From assembly GCA_900315595.1 (NCBI GenBank), contig OMZQ01000004.1:1-64000 (forward strand): DNA of 64,000 nucleotides. The letters run 5' to 3'. Position 1 is the stretch's first letter, and every line of letters starts with the position of its first letter. A program made the position numbers and the translations under genes. Shown here piece after piece: positions 23,225 through 31,027 of this stretch. The stretch comes from an uncultured Eubacteriales bacterium (GTDB lineage: Bacteria > Bacillota > Clostridia > Oscillospirales > Oscillospiraceae). Under the pieces are notes generated by a model that did no database searches, was not told the origin of the DNA, and saw nothing but the letters and a program-made list of their open reading frames with translations.

Positions 23225-24160
23225 ATGACCACGCTAAAGCGCATACAAGATGGGGAACCTGTAGAATACACCAATTCACAGTATATCCCGGCGTTCTTGT
23301 TTTTGCCGGAGGAAATCATGGACTGCGAGCCAATTGAGTTTCGCAGAGTCTCTCGCAACGTCCAAAAGCTTCTGCGGGACCCGGTAACAATTGCCCAAGT
23401 GGAAAGCGAAGCGTTTCTTCTGGGTATCGTCCTTGGCTATTCTCTCCTGGTCTGGCCGGCTATGGGGCAGAAATGCACGCCGGAATCCTATGGACAGAAC
23501 GAACCCGCCACACTGCTCTCCCGTACCCCGGATTATTGGGTGACGATGCTGGAGGACGCCGGTATCCTTCTGGACGCATGGGAATGGCTGCAGGTCTATC
23601 GGAACGTGGACGGGGAGTTTGCGATCACACATCTTTCGGATATCATGCCCATGATCAAAGCCCTGGTGCCGCAGACCATGGCGAAGTATCACATGACGGA
23701 AGCAATTCAGATCGCGCGTGAGATTCCCTGCCATGAGGACTTTTCCCATACCAACAGCACGCAGAAGCGGGACTTTCGCCGCAAGTGGAATCATTTACGA
23801 GCAAAAACAAAGGTGCTTTCCCTTGAGGATTTGCAGCCGGAGGCTGAGAATGCGGAAAGATCTCTTCAGTGGGAGCCGGTGGATCTGCAGCCCGCTGTGG
23901 AGGATAGTGCCGTCATTCGTGCAACGGGAGAACAATTCCTTGGTATGATCGATGAAGCAGATGCTGAAATACTCCGTCTGCGTTATCTTGGCTATACACT
24001 CTCCGAAATCGCAGACAAACTGGGATTCAGGACTCACAGCGCCGTGCAGAAGCGTATCCAAAAGCTGGGACTGCAGTATGAGCGTTTTACGGATACCGAT
24101 CTCGGTTTTGAAGAAGAGCAGCTCAGAAAAGCAGAGAAAAGAAAAACGCTAATAATTTGA
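23225..24160 (+). CDS. Sigma-70 region-4-like DNA-binding protein
   Basis: A 311-residue protein with a C-terminal helix-turn-helix typical of sigma factor region 4 (FLGMIDEADAEILRLRYLGYTLSEIADKLGFRTHSAVQKRIQKLG, residues 238-283). The first 230 residues show no region 2 that I can recognise, so it is more likely a phage/mobile-element transcription regulator than a full sigma factor. The ATG follows AGGAGC. It is the first gene of the putative mobilizable element and faces parM; a terminator-like hairpin follows it. Confidence 0.65.
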   Translation: MTTLKRIQDGEPVEYTNSQYIPAFLFLPEEIMDCEPIEFRRVSRNVQKLLRDPVTIAQVESEAFLLGIVLGYSLLVWPAMGQKCTPESYGQNEPATLLSRTPDYWVTMLEDAGILLDAWEWLQVYRNVDGEFAITHLSDIMPMIKALVPQTMAKYHMTEAIQIAREIPCHEDFSHTNSTQKRDFRRKWNHLRAKTKVLSLEDLQPEAENAERSLQWEPVDLQPAVEDSAVIRATGEQFLGMIDEADAEILRLRYLGYTLSEIADKLGFRTHSAVQKRIQKLGLQYERFTDTDLGFEEEQLRKAEKRKTLII

Positions 24161-24210
24161 AATTACAGGAACAATTTGCTTGATTTATGTCGTATTACAA
24201 TAGAGCAATG

Positions 24211-24249
24211 AACAACCCTTGCTTTCGGGCAGGGGTTGTTTTCATTTTT
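24211..24249 (+). terminator. Intrinsic terminator
   Basis: AACAACCCTTGC (24211-24222) and GCAGGGGTTGTT (24229-24240) pair with one mismatch, followed by TTCATTTTT. It separates the regulator from parM. Confidence 0.75.
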
Positions 24250-24328
24250 GGAGGTGATCAAGATGGTAGCATAAGCAAAACAGAACCAACACAAAAACAA
24301 TTCAACAGAAAGAAGGAGTGAAATCATT

Positions 24329-25246
24329 ATGAAAGATTGTAACGGCTTTAAGATCATCGGTGTTGATCACGGCTTCGGCAACATGAAGACTGCCAATCAC
24401 TGCTTTCCCACCGGCCTCCTGCGTTATGACAGCGAGCCTCTGTTTACCAGGGACCTGCTGATCTATGACGGAGAATACTATCTCATCGGAGAGGGACACA
24501 AGGAGTTTCTGCCGGACAAGAGCCTGGACGAGGACTACTATGTGCTGACCCTGGCGGCTATCGCCATGGAGCTGGCCGACGAGGGCTTGAAGGAAGCGAG
24601 CGTCTATCTGGCGGTAGGTCTGCCCCTGACCTGGACCGCAGGGCAGAAGGAGGCCTTTGCCGCCTATCTCAGCCGGTATTCCGAGGTGACGTTCACCTTC
24701 CGAAAAATGGATTATCATATCCGTATCGTCGGCGTCAGCGTCTATCCCCAGGGCTACGCCGCCATCGCGCAGCTCAAAGGACTGATGACCGGCGTCAATA
24801 TGATTGCCGACGTTGGGAACGGCACTATGAATATTCTCTACCTGATCAACGGCAAGCCTCAGTCGGGAAGAATGTTCACGGAGAAGATCGGCGTCTACCA
24901 GTGTACGCTGGCGGTGCGAGAGGCCTTCCTGCGGCAGACCAGGCGGGAGCTCAACGACGCCATCATCGACGAGGTGCTCTGCACTGGCACAGCCAATATC
25001 GACGCAGAGGATCTGGCCATCATCCAGGCTACCGCTGCGGCCTATGTGGACGAGCTTTTCCGAAGGTTGCGGGAGCATGGCTACGACGAGCGCACCATGA
25101 CTCTCTGGATCACGGGCGGGGGCGGTTGCCTGGTGAAGCACTTCGGCGAGGTCGATTCCCAGCGCGTCCGCTTTGTGGATGACATCTGCGCGGCGGCTAA
25201 GGGCTATGAATACCTGGCCGGCATTCAGATCAAGGCGGGACAGTAG
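24329..25246 (+). CDS. parM: ParM/StbA-type actin-like segregation ATPase
   Basis: A 305-residue actin-like ATPase. Phosphate-1 motif IIGVDHGFGNMKT (residues 8-20), phosphate-2 motif IADVGNGTMNI near 155, and adenosine motif WITGGGGCLV near 256 fit the ParM/Alp group used to push plasmid copies apart. It is followed two bases later by a small acidic-tailed partner gene and then by paired TGACGTCA boxes, the usual parM-parR-centromere parts. The ATG follows AGAAAGGAG. Its presence in an integrated element suggests that the excised circular form persists or replicates for some time. Confidence 0.85.
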   Translation: MKDCNGFKIIGVDHGFGNMKTANHCFPTGLLRYDSEPLFTRDLLIYDGEYYLIGEGHKEFLPDKSLDEDYYVLTLAAIAMELADEGLKEASVYLAVGLPLTWTAGQKEAFAAYLSRYSEVTFTFRKMDYHIRIVGVSVYPQGYAAIAQLKGLMTGVNMIADVGNGTMNILYLINGKPQSGRMFTEKIGVYQCTLAVREAFLRQTRRELNDAIIDEVLCTGTANIDAEDLAIIQATAAAYVDELFRRLREHGYDERTMTLWITGGGGCLVKHFGEVDSQRVRFVDDICAAAKGYEYLAGIQIKAGQ

Positions 25247-25248
25247 AG

Positions 25249-25551
25249 ATGAGCGTCTATCGGATGACGGTACGCTTCAATCTGGAAGACGCCGAGGACC
25301 GCAGCGCAGCGGAGTATTTGCGGGGCTTGAAGCACGGGGACTGCAACCGCTTTGTGGTAAACGCCGTGCTGACTCGCGTCCGGGCTGAAAACGCAAATGC
25401 GGTTGATCCCACCCTGCTGGACAGCATCCGCCAGATCTTCCGGGAGGAAATGCAGGCGCTGCCGCCTATCACGGGCACAGTTTTGCCTGCTTTAACAGCC
25501 GAAGAACAGGACGAACAAAGCGTGTTGGACGATTTGGAGCTGTTTGGATGA
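25249..25551 (+). CDS. ParR-like partner of ParM
   Basis: A 100-residue protein. Residues 1-50 (YRMTVRFNLEDAEDRSAAEYLRGLK...NRFVVNAVLTRV) fit a ribbon-helix-helix DNA-binding start, and the C-terminal half is acidic (AEEQDEQSVLDDLELFG), as in ParR proteins whose tail binds the ParM filament. It begins two bases after the parM stop. The first TGACGTC box overlaps its stop codon, so it may bind just downstream of its own gene. Assignment rests on size, context and pattern. Confidence 0.7.
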   Translation: MSVYRMTVRFNLEDAEDRSAAEYLRGLKHGDCNRFVVNAVLTRVRAENANAVDPTLLDSIRQIFREEMQALPPITGTVLPALTAEEQDEQSVLDDLELFG

Positions 25552-25609
25552 CGTCGTTGTGACGTCATTTTTCTTTTCTCCAACGCTGCGTGGCGTCAAA
25601 TTGACGTCA
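25549..25609. repeat. Paired TGACGTCA boxes (putative centromere or operator)
   Basis: TGACGTC(G) at 25549, TGACGTCA at 25560, TGGCGTCA at 25591 and TGACGTCA at 25602. Each pair is spaced 11 bases start to start, one DNA turn, and the two pairs are separated by 31 bases. This is the arrangement expected for a ParR binding site. Confidence 0.65.
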
Positions 25610-25731
25610 CCGCTTTCCCGGCAGAAAAGACGCTCTGCGAGGAACCCATGCGCCACAAAAGCGGCATGAGGCACAGCCAGACCGGAGGGAGTCATCCCTG
25701 CGGGGGCTGTGTCTCATACCGTAACAAGCAG

Positions 25732-25793
25732 GGAAAAACCATAGTTTTTCCGAACAGGCCGGGACCCGTCCTGCCCTTTGGGGAGATCCCCAA
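25732..25793 (+). other. Putative oriT region
   Basis: Just upstream of the mobilization genes are the inverted repeat GGAAAAAC (25732-25739) / GTTTTTCC (25744-25751) and the palindrome TTGGGGAGATCCCCAA (25778-25793) followed by GCCCCC. Such paired hairpins beside a MobC-relaxase pair are typical of transfer origins of clostridial mobilizable elements; the nick site cannot be assigned from sequence alone. Confidence 0.55.
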
Positions 25794-25853
25794 GCCCCCA
25801 TGTTCCATCCAACATTCCAAAACACAAATCATAATCAGAAGGGAGTAATCATT

Positions 25854-26165
25854 TTGAAGCAAAACCAAGTCAACTTCACCGTTACGGCGGCGGAGAAGAA
25901 GCAAATCGAAAAGCTGGCGGTGGCCTGCGGCCTTTCCCAGGGAGAATACCTGCGGCAGCGGGCTTTGGGCTTCTCGCCCAGAGCCTTCCCGCCCGGAGAG
26001 GGCTACTGGCGGCTGCACAGCGATCTGCTCTGGCTCATGAACCATGCGCCTTCGTCGGAGTACGCAGCCCGTTATGAGACCGCCTACCGAACCCTCCGGG
26101 AGAAATATTTCTTGGCTGGGAAACAGTCGCCGGAGGAAATCCGGGTGGGGCTTGCGGGAGGATAA
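25854..26165 (+). CDS. mobC: MobC-like mobilization protein
   Basis: A 103-residue protein starting at TTG with GGGAG eight bases upstream. Residues 1-45 (NQVNFTVTAAEKKQIEKLAVACGLSQGEYLRQRALG) are a ribbon-helix-helix of the MobC/relaxosome accessory type. It lies between the oriT-like region and the relaxase gene, whose start is only two bases after its stop. MobC proteins help the relaxase open DNA at oriT. Confidence 0.8.
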   Translation: MKQNQVNFTVTAAEKKQIEKLAVACGLSQGEYLRQRALGFSPRAFPPGEGYWRLHSDLLWLMNHAPSSEYAARYETAYRTLREKYFLAGKQSPEEIRVGLAGG

Positions 26166-26167
26166 CC

Positions 26168-27553
26168 ATGGCGACCACAGGCTTTTGGCCCGTCAAGGGC
26201 CGCTTGAAGGACGTGATCGACTACGCCGAGAACCCGGACAAAACCATCGACCGCAAGTATCTGGACGAAGACCTGTACCGCACCCTGGAATACGCCGCAA
26301 ACGCAGAGAAGACTGATCAACGGATGTATGTCACAGCGCTGAACTGTCCGCTGGAAAATGCCTGCCAGTCCATGATGGAGACCAAACGGCGCTTCGGCAA
26401 GCTCAAAGGAAACGTGGCCTACCACGGGTATCAGAGCTTCCGCCCCGGAGAGCTGACGCCGGAGACCTGCCACGAGATCGGGCTTGAGACAGCCCGCCGC
26501 ATGTGGCCGGATTATGAGGTGGTCGTCACGACCCATCTGAATACGGACTCGCTGCACAACCATTTTATAGTAAATTCCGTCAGCTTCAAAACCGGCGAGA
26601 AGTTTCAGAATAAGATCCGGGACCACGTGCGGCTGCGGGAGGTGTCAGACGCTCTGTGTCTGAATCACGAGCTGTCCGTGCTGGGCAAATCCAGACTGTA
26701 TCAGACCGACAAGGACGCCTATTGGGTCCGCAAGGCCGGAAAGCTGACCCACCGGGACGTTCTGAAGCAAGATGTGGAGGAATGCATTGCTTACGTTTTC
26801 CGTATGGAGGATTTCCTGCAGCGCCTGCGGCAAAAGGGCTATACCATCGTTCGGGGAGACAGCTATGATCATATCTCTGTTAAGGCCCCGGATTGGAGCC
26901 GGGCTGTCCGGCTGGACAGCATCGGCTATCCCGTGAGCAAAATCCAGAGCATCCTCCGCGACCATCTCGACGACAATCATTTTCTGATCGTCTACAACAG
27001 CCACTTGCCGCCGAAAAGCAGACCGCTTCCGCTTTTGAGTCTGGAACGGCAGCTTGACTACAACATCACGCACGCCAGAGAGACAGGCACGGTGCTTCTG
27101 GACCTGGTGTTCTATCTGGTGCTGCGGCTGCTGGGCTTGATGCAGGATGAGGAAGCAAGGCGGCGGAACATTCAACCGTTATCTCCCTCCATGCGGATGG
27201 AGGTGGCAAAGCTGGATCAACTGATTGAAGAACAAGAGCTCCTGACCGGGAAGGGTATCCGCACGGTCCAGGAGCTTTCCTCGTTTCAGACGGAAACTGA
27301 AAGTCAAATCAAAGTCTTGGAGGTGGAGCGGCAGCGCTGCCGGAACCAGCTCCGCAGGCCGAAGTCGCCGGATCTGACAGAGGAATACAAGCAGAAGATC
27401 GCGACGGCCACCGAAGAACTGAAACCGCTTCGGAAGGAGCTTGCCGTCGCAAAGCGGATCGAGGACCGCTGGGAGCGCCTGCTGGGTCTGTTGGAAGCAG
27501 AGCATGATCTGGAGAGCAGAGAGCTCCAACGGGAACGTGGCCGCGAACGGTAA
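26168..27553 (+). CDS. MOBP-type relaxase/mobilization nuclease
   Basis: A 461-residue relaxase of the MobA/VirD2 family. The metal-binding motif H-L-N-T-D-S-L-H-N-H near residues 122-131 is the relaxase motif III; the N-terminal region has a Tyr (DYAENPDKT) that could be the nicking residue. Residues 360-461 are a charged coiled coil (EEQELLTGKGIRTVQELSSFQTE...). It starts two bases after mobC and is followed by parB. It would nick one strand at oriT and pilot it through a helper conjugation system, as no type IV secretion genes are present. Confidence 0.92.
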   Translation: MATTGFWPVKGRLKDVIDYAENPDKTIDRKYLDEDLYRTLEYAANAEKTDQRMYVTALNCPLENACQSMMETKRRFGKLKGNVAYHGYQSFRPGELTPETCHEIGLETARRMWPDYEVVVTTHLNTDSLHNHFIVNSVSFKTGEKFQNKIRDHVRLREVSDALCLNHELSVLGKSRLYQTDKDAYWVRKAGKLTHRDVLKQDVEECIAYVFRMEDFLQRLRQKGYTIVRGDSYDHISVKAPDWSRAVRLDSIGYPVSKIQSILRDHLDDNHFLIVYNSHLPPKSRPLPLLSLERQLDYNITHARETGTVLLDLVFYLVLRLLGLMQDEEARRRNIQPLSPSMRMEVAKLDQLIEEQELLTGKGIRTVQELSSFQTETESQIKVLEVERQRCRNQLRRPKSPDLTEEYKQKIATATEELKPLRKELAVAKRIEDRWERLLGLLEAEHDLESRELQRERGRER

Positions 27554-27593
27554 TCGAATTCACAAATTTTCTAAGAAAGGAAAGGATCACAAA

Positions 27594-28448
27594 ATGAAAG
27601 ATGTAAAACAGATTTCCCTTGCAAACCTGGTGCCCTTTGAAGGACACCCCTACAAAGTTGAGGACAATGCGGATATGGAGGCGCTGACCGAAAGCATCCG
27701 GGAAAACGGCATCCTGAATCCGCTGATCGTCCGTCCGGCAGAGAATGATCCCTGCCGATTTGAAATCATTTCCGGGCACCGTCGTGCCCATGCCGCAAAG
27801 CTGGCGGGAATCGAACAGGTTCCCGCCCTTGTCTATCCCATCAGCCGGGACGAGGCGGCGGTGCTTGTGGTGGACAGCAACCTTCACCGCGAGCATATCC
27901 TGCCTTCCGAAAAGGCCTTTGCCTACAAGCTCAAAATGGAAGCTCTGAAACGGCAGGGACGGCGGACGGATCTCACTTCGTCGCAAGTTGCGACAAGGTT
28001 GGACACAGCGGCGAAAATTGGCGCGGCCTCCAACGAGAGTCGGGATCAGGTGTTCCGCTATATCCGGCTGACCAATCTGCGACCGGAGCTGCTGACCATG
28101 ATGGACGAGGGGAAGATCGCCTTCTCCGTGGGCGTGGAGCTCTCCTACCTGGACGAGCAGGCCCAGTTCGATCTGCTGGACGCCATGGCCCGAAACGACT
28201 GTACGCCGTCCTACGCCCAGGCTGTGCGGCTGCACAAGGCTTATAACGTCGGAGCCCTGGACCGTTGGCTGATCGACACCACCTTAGCGGAGCCCAAGCC
28301 GAACCAGCAGGAGCAAATCCGCCTGAAGCGGGAGACCTTTGGCAGATTCTTCCCGGATCACTACACCGCCGCTGATATTGAAAAGGACATTCTGAAAGGT
28401 CTTGAGCTTCTGAAACGCCAGCGGGACCGCAGCCGGGACGCAAGATAA
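27594..28448 (+). CDS. ParB/Spo0J-family protein of the mobile element
   Basis: A 284-residue ParB-like protein. The N-terminal nuclease/CTPase-type domain holds the ISGHRRAHAAKLAG motif near residue 62 and ENGILNPLIVRP before it; a central helix-turn-helix region spans about residues 110-190. No parA is nearby; a ParM system is instead, so it may regulate transcription or act as a stand-alone partition or nuclease protein, as in many clostridial elements. The ATG follows AAAGGATC. It precedes a small gene and the recombinase. Confidence 0.85.
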   Translation: MKDVKQISLANLVPFEGHPYKVEDNADMEALTESIRENGILNPLIVRPAENDPCRFEIISGHRRAHAAKLAGIEQVPALVYPISRDEAAVLVVDSNLHREHILPSEKAFAYKLKMEALKRQGRRTDLTSSQVATRLDTAAKIGAASNESRDQVFRYIRLTNLRPELLTMMDEGKIAFSVGVELSYLDEQAQFDLLDAMARNDCTPSYAQAVRLHKAYNVGALDRWLIDTTLAEPKPNQQEQIRLKRETFGRFFPDHYTAADIEKDILKGLELLKRQRDRSRDAR

Positions 28449-28458
28449 GGAGGCCGCC

Positions 28459-28731
28459 ATGAGAGACAATTACTACCTTTTCGGGCTTGGTGCCCCTGCG
28501 CGAAGCTATGTGGTCAACGGCGTGACCTATCAGGTGGGAAGCCGATATACGCCGATTGATTTCAAAGCAAAGAAGCAGAAAGAGAAAACCATCTTTGACC
28601 GCGTCTGTCACTATCTGAATAACGATTTCGCAGATTTGACGGATGCCGGCCCAAACCGTAAAATGGAGTCGGAATATGTGTGCCCGGCTGCCATGAAAGG
28701 AGGAAGCAATGCAGTCGAAACGCAAGCCTGA
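28459..28731 (+). CDS. Hypothetical element-borne protein
   Basis: A 90-residue protein (MRDNYYLFGLGAPARSYVVNG...) with a short beta-rich start and a basic middle (DFKAKKQKEKT). No family recognised. The ATG has AAGGAGG upstream, ten bases after the parB stop, and it overlaps the recombinase start by 23 bases, so it belongs to the same operon and may be translationally coupled to the recombinase. Confidence 0.6.
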   Translation: MRDNYYLFGLGAPARSYVVNGVTYQVGSRYTPIDFKAKKQKEKTIFDRVCHYLNNDFADLTDAGPNRKMESEYVCPAAMKGGSNAVETQA

Positions 28732-30463
28732 ACCCACAGGCATCGCCGCGCTCTACTGCCGCCTGTCCCGTGACGACGGCAGCGAAAGCGAGAGCAATTC
28801 CATTGGAAATCAAAAACGCCTTCTATCTCAGAAGGCGAAGGAGCTGGGGCTTGGAAGCACCAAGTTCTACGTGGACGACGGATACACCGGGACGAACTTC
28901 AACCGTCCCGGCTTCCAGTCCATGCTGGACGACATTGATCTTGGTTACGTGACCACCGTGATGGTAAAGGACCTTTCCAGATTGGGGCGTGATTACGTTT
29001 CTGTCGGCCACTATACGGACAATTATTTCCCGGATCGTAACGTCCGCTTCATTGCCGTAAACGACATGGTGGACAGCGACGAGGGCGAGAACGAGATCGC
29101 CCCCTTCAAGAACATTATGAATGAGATGTACGCCAGAGATATTTCCCGTAAGGTTCGTTCTGCTCACCGCATCCGGGGTAATCTCGGAGAGCCGCTGAGC
29201 CAGCCGCCCTATGGTTATATCAAATCGCCGGAGGACAAGAAGCGCTGGATTATCGAGCCGGAGGCGGCAGCGATCGTCAGACAGATCTTCCGTCTCTGCA
29301 TCGAGGGCAAGGGAAACGAGAGCATTGCCCGGATTCTGACAGATCAGAAGATTCTCAATCCCACTGCTTACTGGCGGGAGCGCGGCGAGGGACGCGGCGG
29401 GAAGAAGACGCAGCCCAATCCCTATCTCTGGAAGCACACGACGGTGGAGAAGATACTGCGCCAGCAGGAGTATTGTGGCGATGTGATCAACTTCAAGACC
29501 TATTCCAAGAGCTTCAAGAACAAACAGCGCCTCGAAAACCCGGAGGAAAACTGGGTTGTTTTCAAGGGCAAGCATGAACCGATCATTGACCGGGATACCT
29601 TTGAGCAGGTACAGCAGAAGATCAAAAAGACGAAGCGCCGTGCGCCAAAGGAACAAAACGGTCCCAAGAATTTGCTGGTGGATTATCTCTACTGTGCGGA
29701 TTGCTACAGCAAGCTTTGGCATCATACCAACACGCGCAATAAGGACATTCATTTCTTTTCCTGTTCCAATTATTCTGGTGACTACGGCGGCACATGTACC
29801 TCCCGGCATTATATTCGGGCTGACGCTATCGAGCAGGTCGTGCTGTTGGAGCTGCGGCGGCTGGCGTCGTTTCTTCGGTATGACGAGGAAGCCTTTGCGG
29901 ATATCCTGGCGCAGAAGACGAACCGGGATATGCTAGCGGAGCAGAAGCGTCTGGAAGGAGAGTTGCAGAAAGCCATTGCCAGAAACGAGACTGTTGTGCG
30001 GATGTATGAAAAGCTCTATGAGGATAACGCCAGCGGAAAGGTGACGGACGAGTGGTTCATGCAGCTGTCTCACAAGTACGAGGTAGAGCGGATGGAACTG
30101 AAAAACAAGATTTCGGATTACCGCCAGCGGCTCTCCGAGCTTGGCTCCATGCAGCAGGGCCGTGACAGCTTCTTGCAGGCGATCCGCAGATTTATGGAGA
30201 TGGGCACCCTAACCGCGCCGCTGCTCCAGGAGCTGATCGACCACATCGACGTCTATGAAACGGAGGGCAAGGGCAAGCATCGAACCCAGCGCGTCGTGAT
30301 CTATTACCGCTTCGTGGGTTATATCGACCTGAGCGAAGCGGATTTCGAGGATGCTCTTCTTCAGCAGGAAAACCACAGAGCCGAAACCCGCCAGGGCGTC
30401 GCCGTTGAGTACCTGCCCGAAAAACCCAAACCAGAGCATCGTCCCGCAGATGCGATTGCCTGA
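28709..30463 (+). CDS. Large serine recombinase (TnpX-like)
   Basis: A 584-residue large serine recombinase. The resolvase domain has the catalytic Ser in YCRLSRDD (S20) and the Arg-bearing DLSRLGRDY near residue 90; the recombinase domain follows (GYIKSPEDKK...), then a zinc ribbon (YCADC near residue 333 with a C-x6-type partner FSC), a long coiled coil (400-480), and a C-terminal DUF4368 region ending VVIYYRFVGYIDL. The start is the ATG after AAAGGAGG. It is at the right edge of the element, ending 91 bases from tRNA-Pro, which places it where an integrase is normally found. It should catalyse integration and excision. Confidence 0.94.
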   Translation: MQSKRKPEPTGIAALYCRLSRDDGSESESNSIGNQKRLLSQKAKELGLGSTKFYVDDGYTGTNFNRPGFQSMLDDIDLGYVTTVMVKDLSRLGRDYVSVGHYTDNYFPDRNVRFIAVNDMVDSDEGENEIAPFKNIMNEMYARDISRKVRSAHRIRGNLGEPLSQPPYGYIKSPEDKKRWIIEPEAAAIVRQIFRLCIEGKGNESIARILTDQKILNPTAYWRERGEGRGGKKTQPNPYLWKHTTVEKILRQQEYCGDVINFKTYSKSFKNKQRLENPEENWVVFKGKHEPIIDRDTFEQVQQKIKKTKRRAPKEQNGPKNLLVDYLYCADCYSKLWHHTNTRNKDIHFFSCSNYSGDYGGTCTSRHYIRADAIEQVVLLELRRLASFLRYDEEAFADILAQKTNRDMLAEQKRLEGELQKAIARNETVVRMYEKLYEDNASGKVTDEWFMQLSHKYEVERMELKNKISDYRQRLSELGSMQQGRDSFLQAIRRFMEMGTLTAPLLQELIDHIDVYETEGKGKHRTQRVVIYYRFVGYIDLSEADFEDALLQQENHRAETRQGVAVEYLPEKPKPEHRPADAIA

Positions 30464-30499
30464 AGAAAGAAAAACGCCGCCCAAACGGACGGCAGACCA

Positions 30500-30554
30500 T
30501 GAAAAACAGAATGTCGAGTGTTCATAACTCAAATCCGTTATGAACACTCGACAT
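30500..30554 (-). terminator. Palindromic terminator directly behind tRNA-Pro
   Basis: On the minus strand ATGTCGAGTGTTCATAAC and GTTATGAACACTCGACAT form a perfect 18-bp stem with an eight-base loop (30511-30554), followed by TCTGTTTTTC. It abuts the tRNA CCA end. The same palindrome is partly repeated at 10231-10259. Confidence 0.8.
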
Positions 30555-30630
30555 GGTCCGGGTTGCGGGACTTGAACCCACGGTCTCTTGGTCCCAAACC
30601 AAGCGCGATACCAAACTTCGCTAAACCCGG
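30554..30630 (-). tRNA. tRNA-Pro (anticodon UGG)
   Basis: The 77-nt minus-strand gene has acceptor stem CCGGGTT/AACCCGG, D-arm GCGAAGTTTGGTATCGC, anticodon arm CTTGG-TTTGGGA-CCAAG (anticodon TGG), T-arm GTGGGTTCAAGTCCCGC, and an encoded CCA at 30554-30556. It marks the boundary between the mobile element and the GC-rich chromosome. Confidence 0.96.
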
Positions 30631-30718
30631 ATGGATCAGATTCTGGCGCAGGGGCTTTGGGCGGTGCGGGGAATCTACGGGGTATTATATACGATTCGCG
30701 TGGAAAATGCAACCGCCA

Positions 30719-30787
30719 TTTTTCGGACGGCATGGTTGTTTTACGGACGGCGCGGTGGTTTTTTCAGACGGCAGGGTTGTTTTTTTC
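30719..30787. repeat. Short direct repeats, about 20-bp unit, three copies
   Basis: Units TTTCGGACGGCATGGTTG, TTTACGGACGGCGCGGTGG and TTTTCAGACGGCAGGGTTG follow one another, each ending in a T-run. They lie in the noncoding gap between tRNA-Pro and the MITE-like element. They are too few and too varied for a CRISPR array. Confidence 0.6.
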
Positions 30788-30809
30788 AGCGCGGGGAAGC
30801 GTTTGCCCC

Positions 30810-30977
30810 CAAGTCCTTCCCCTCGAGGGGAAGGTGTCGCCGCAGGCGACGGAAGAGGTGTCGTACCGGATCGCAGTCCGTTCCGACGGGCGCAGAAGCG
30901 CAACGAAGATCACCTCTTCCGTCATCCGGCTTGCGGGAGACGCCGGATGCCACCCTCCCCTCAAGGGGAGGAATTTT
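30810..30977. mobile_element. MITE-like element with imperfect terminal inverted repeats
   Basis: The left part (CCTTCCCCTCGAGGGGAAGG, GTGTCGCCGCAGGCGACGG, AAGAGGTG) is mirrored on the right by CACCTCTTCCGTC, GCCGGATGCCACC and CTCCCCTCAAGGGGAGG. About 50 bases at each end pair; the middle 45 bases do not. There is no reading frame. The structure fits a non-autonomous palindromic element; I recall similar sequences in Oscillospirales genomes but have not checked. Confidence 0.6.
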
Positions 30978-31027
30978 TGCGCGGCGTTCCGTTTCTGCCT
31001 CCTGCGGACCGTGCTGCTGTCCGTGCG

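Noticed and set aside
23225..24160. A full alternative sigma factor
   Set aside because: Only a region-4-like helix-turn-helix is visible; no region 2 for -10 recognition was found.
30719..30787. Possible CRISPR array
   Set aside because: Three variable units without regular spacers and no cas genes nearby.
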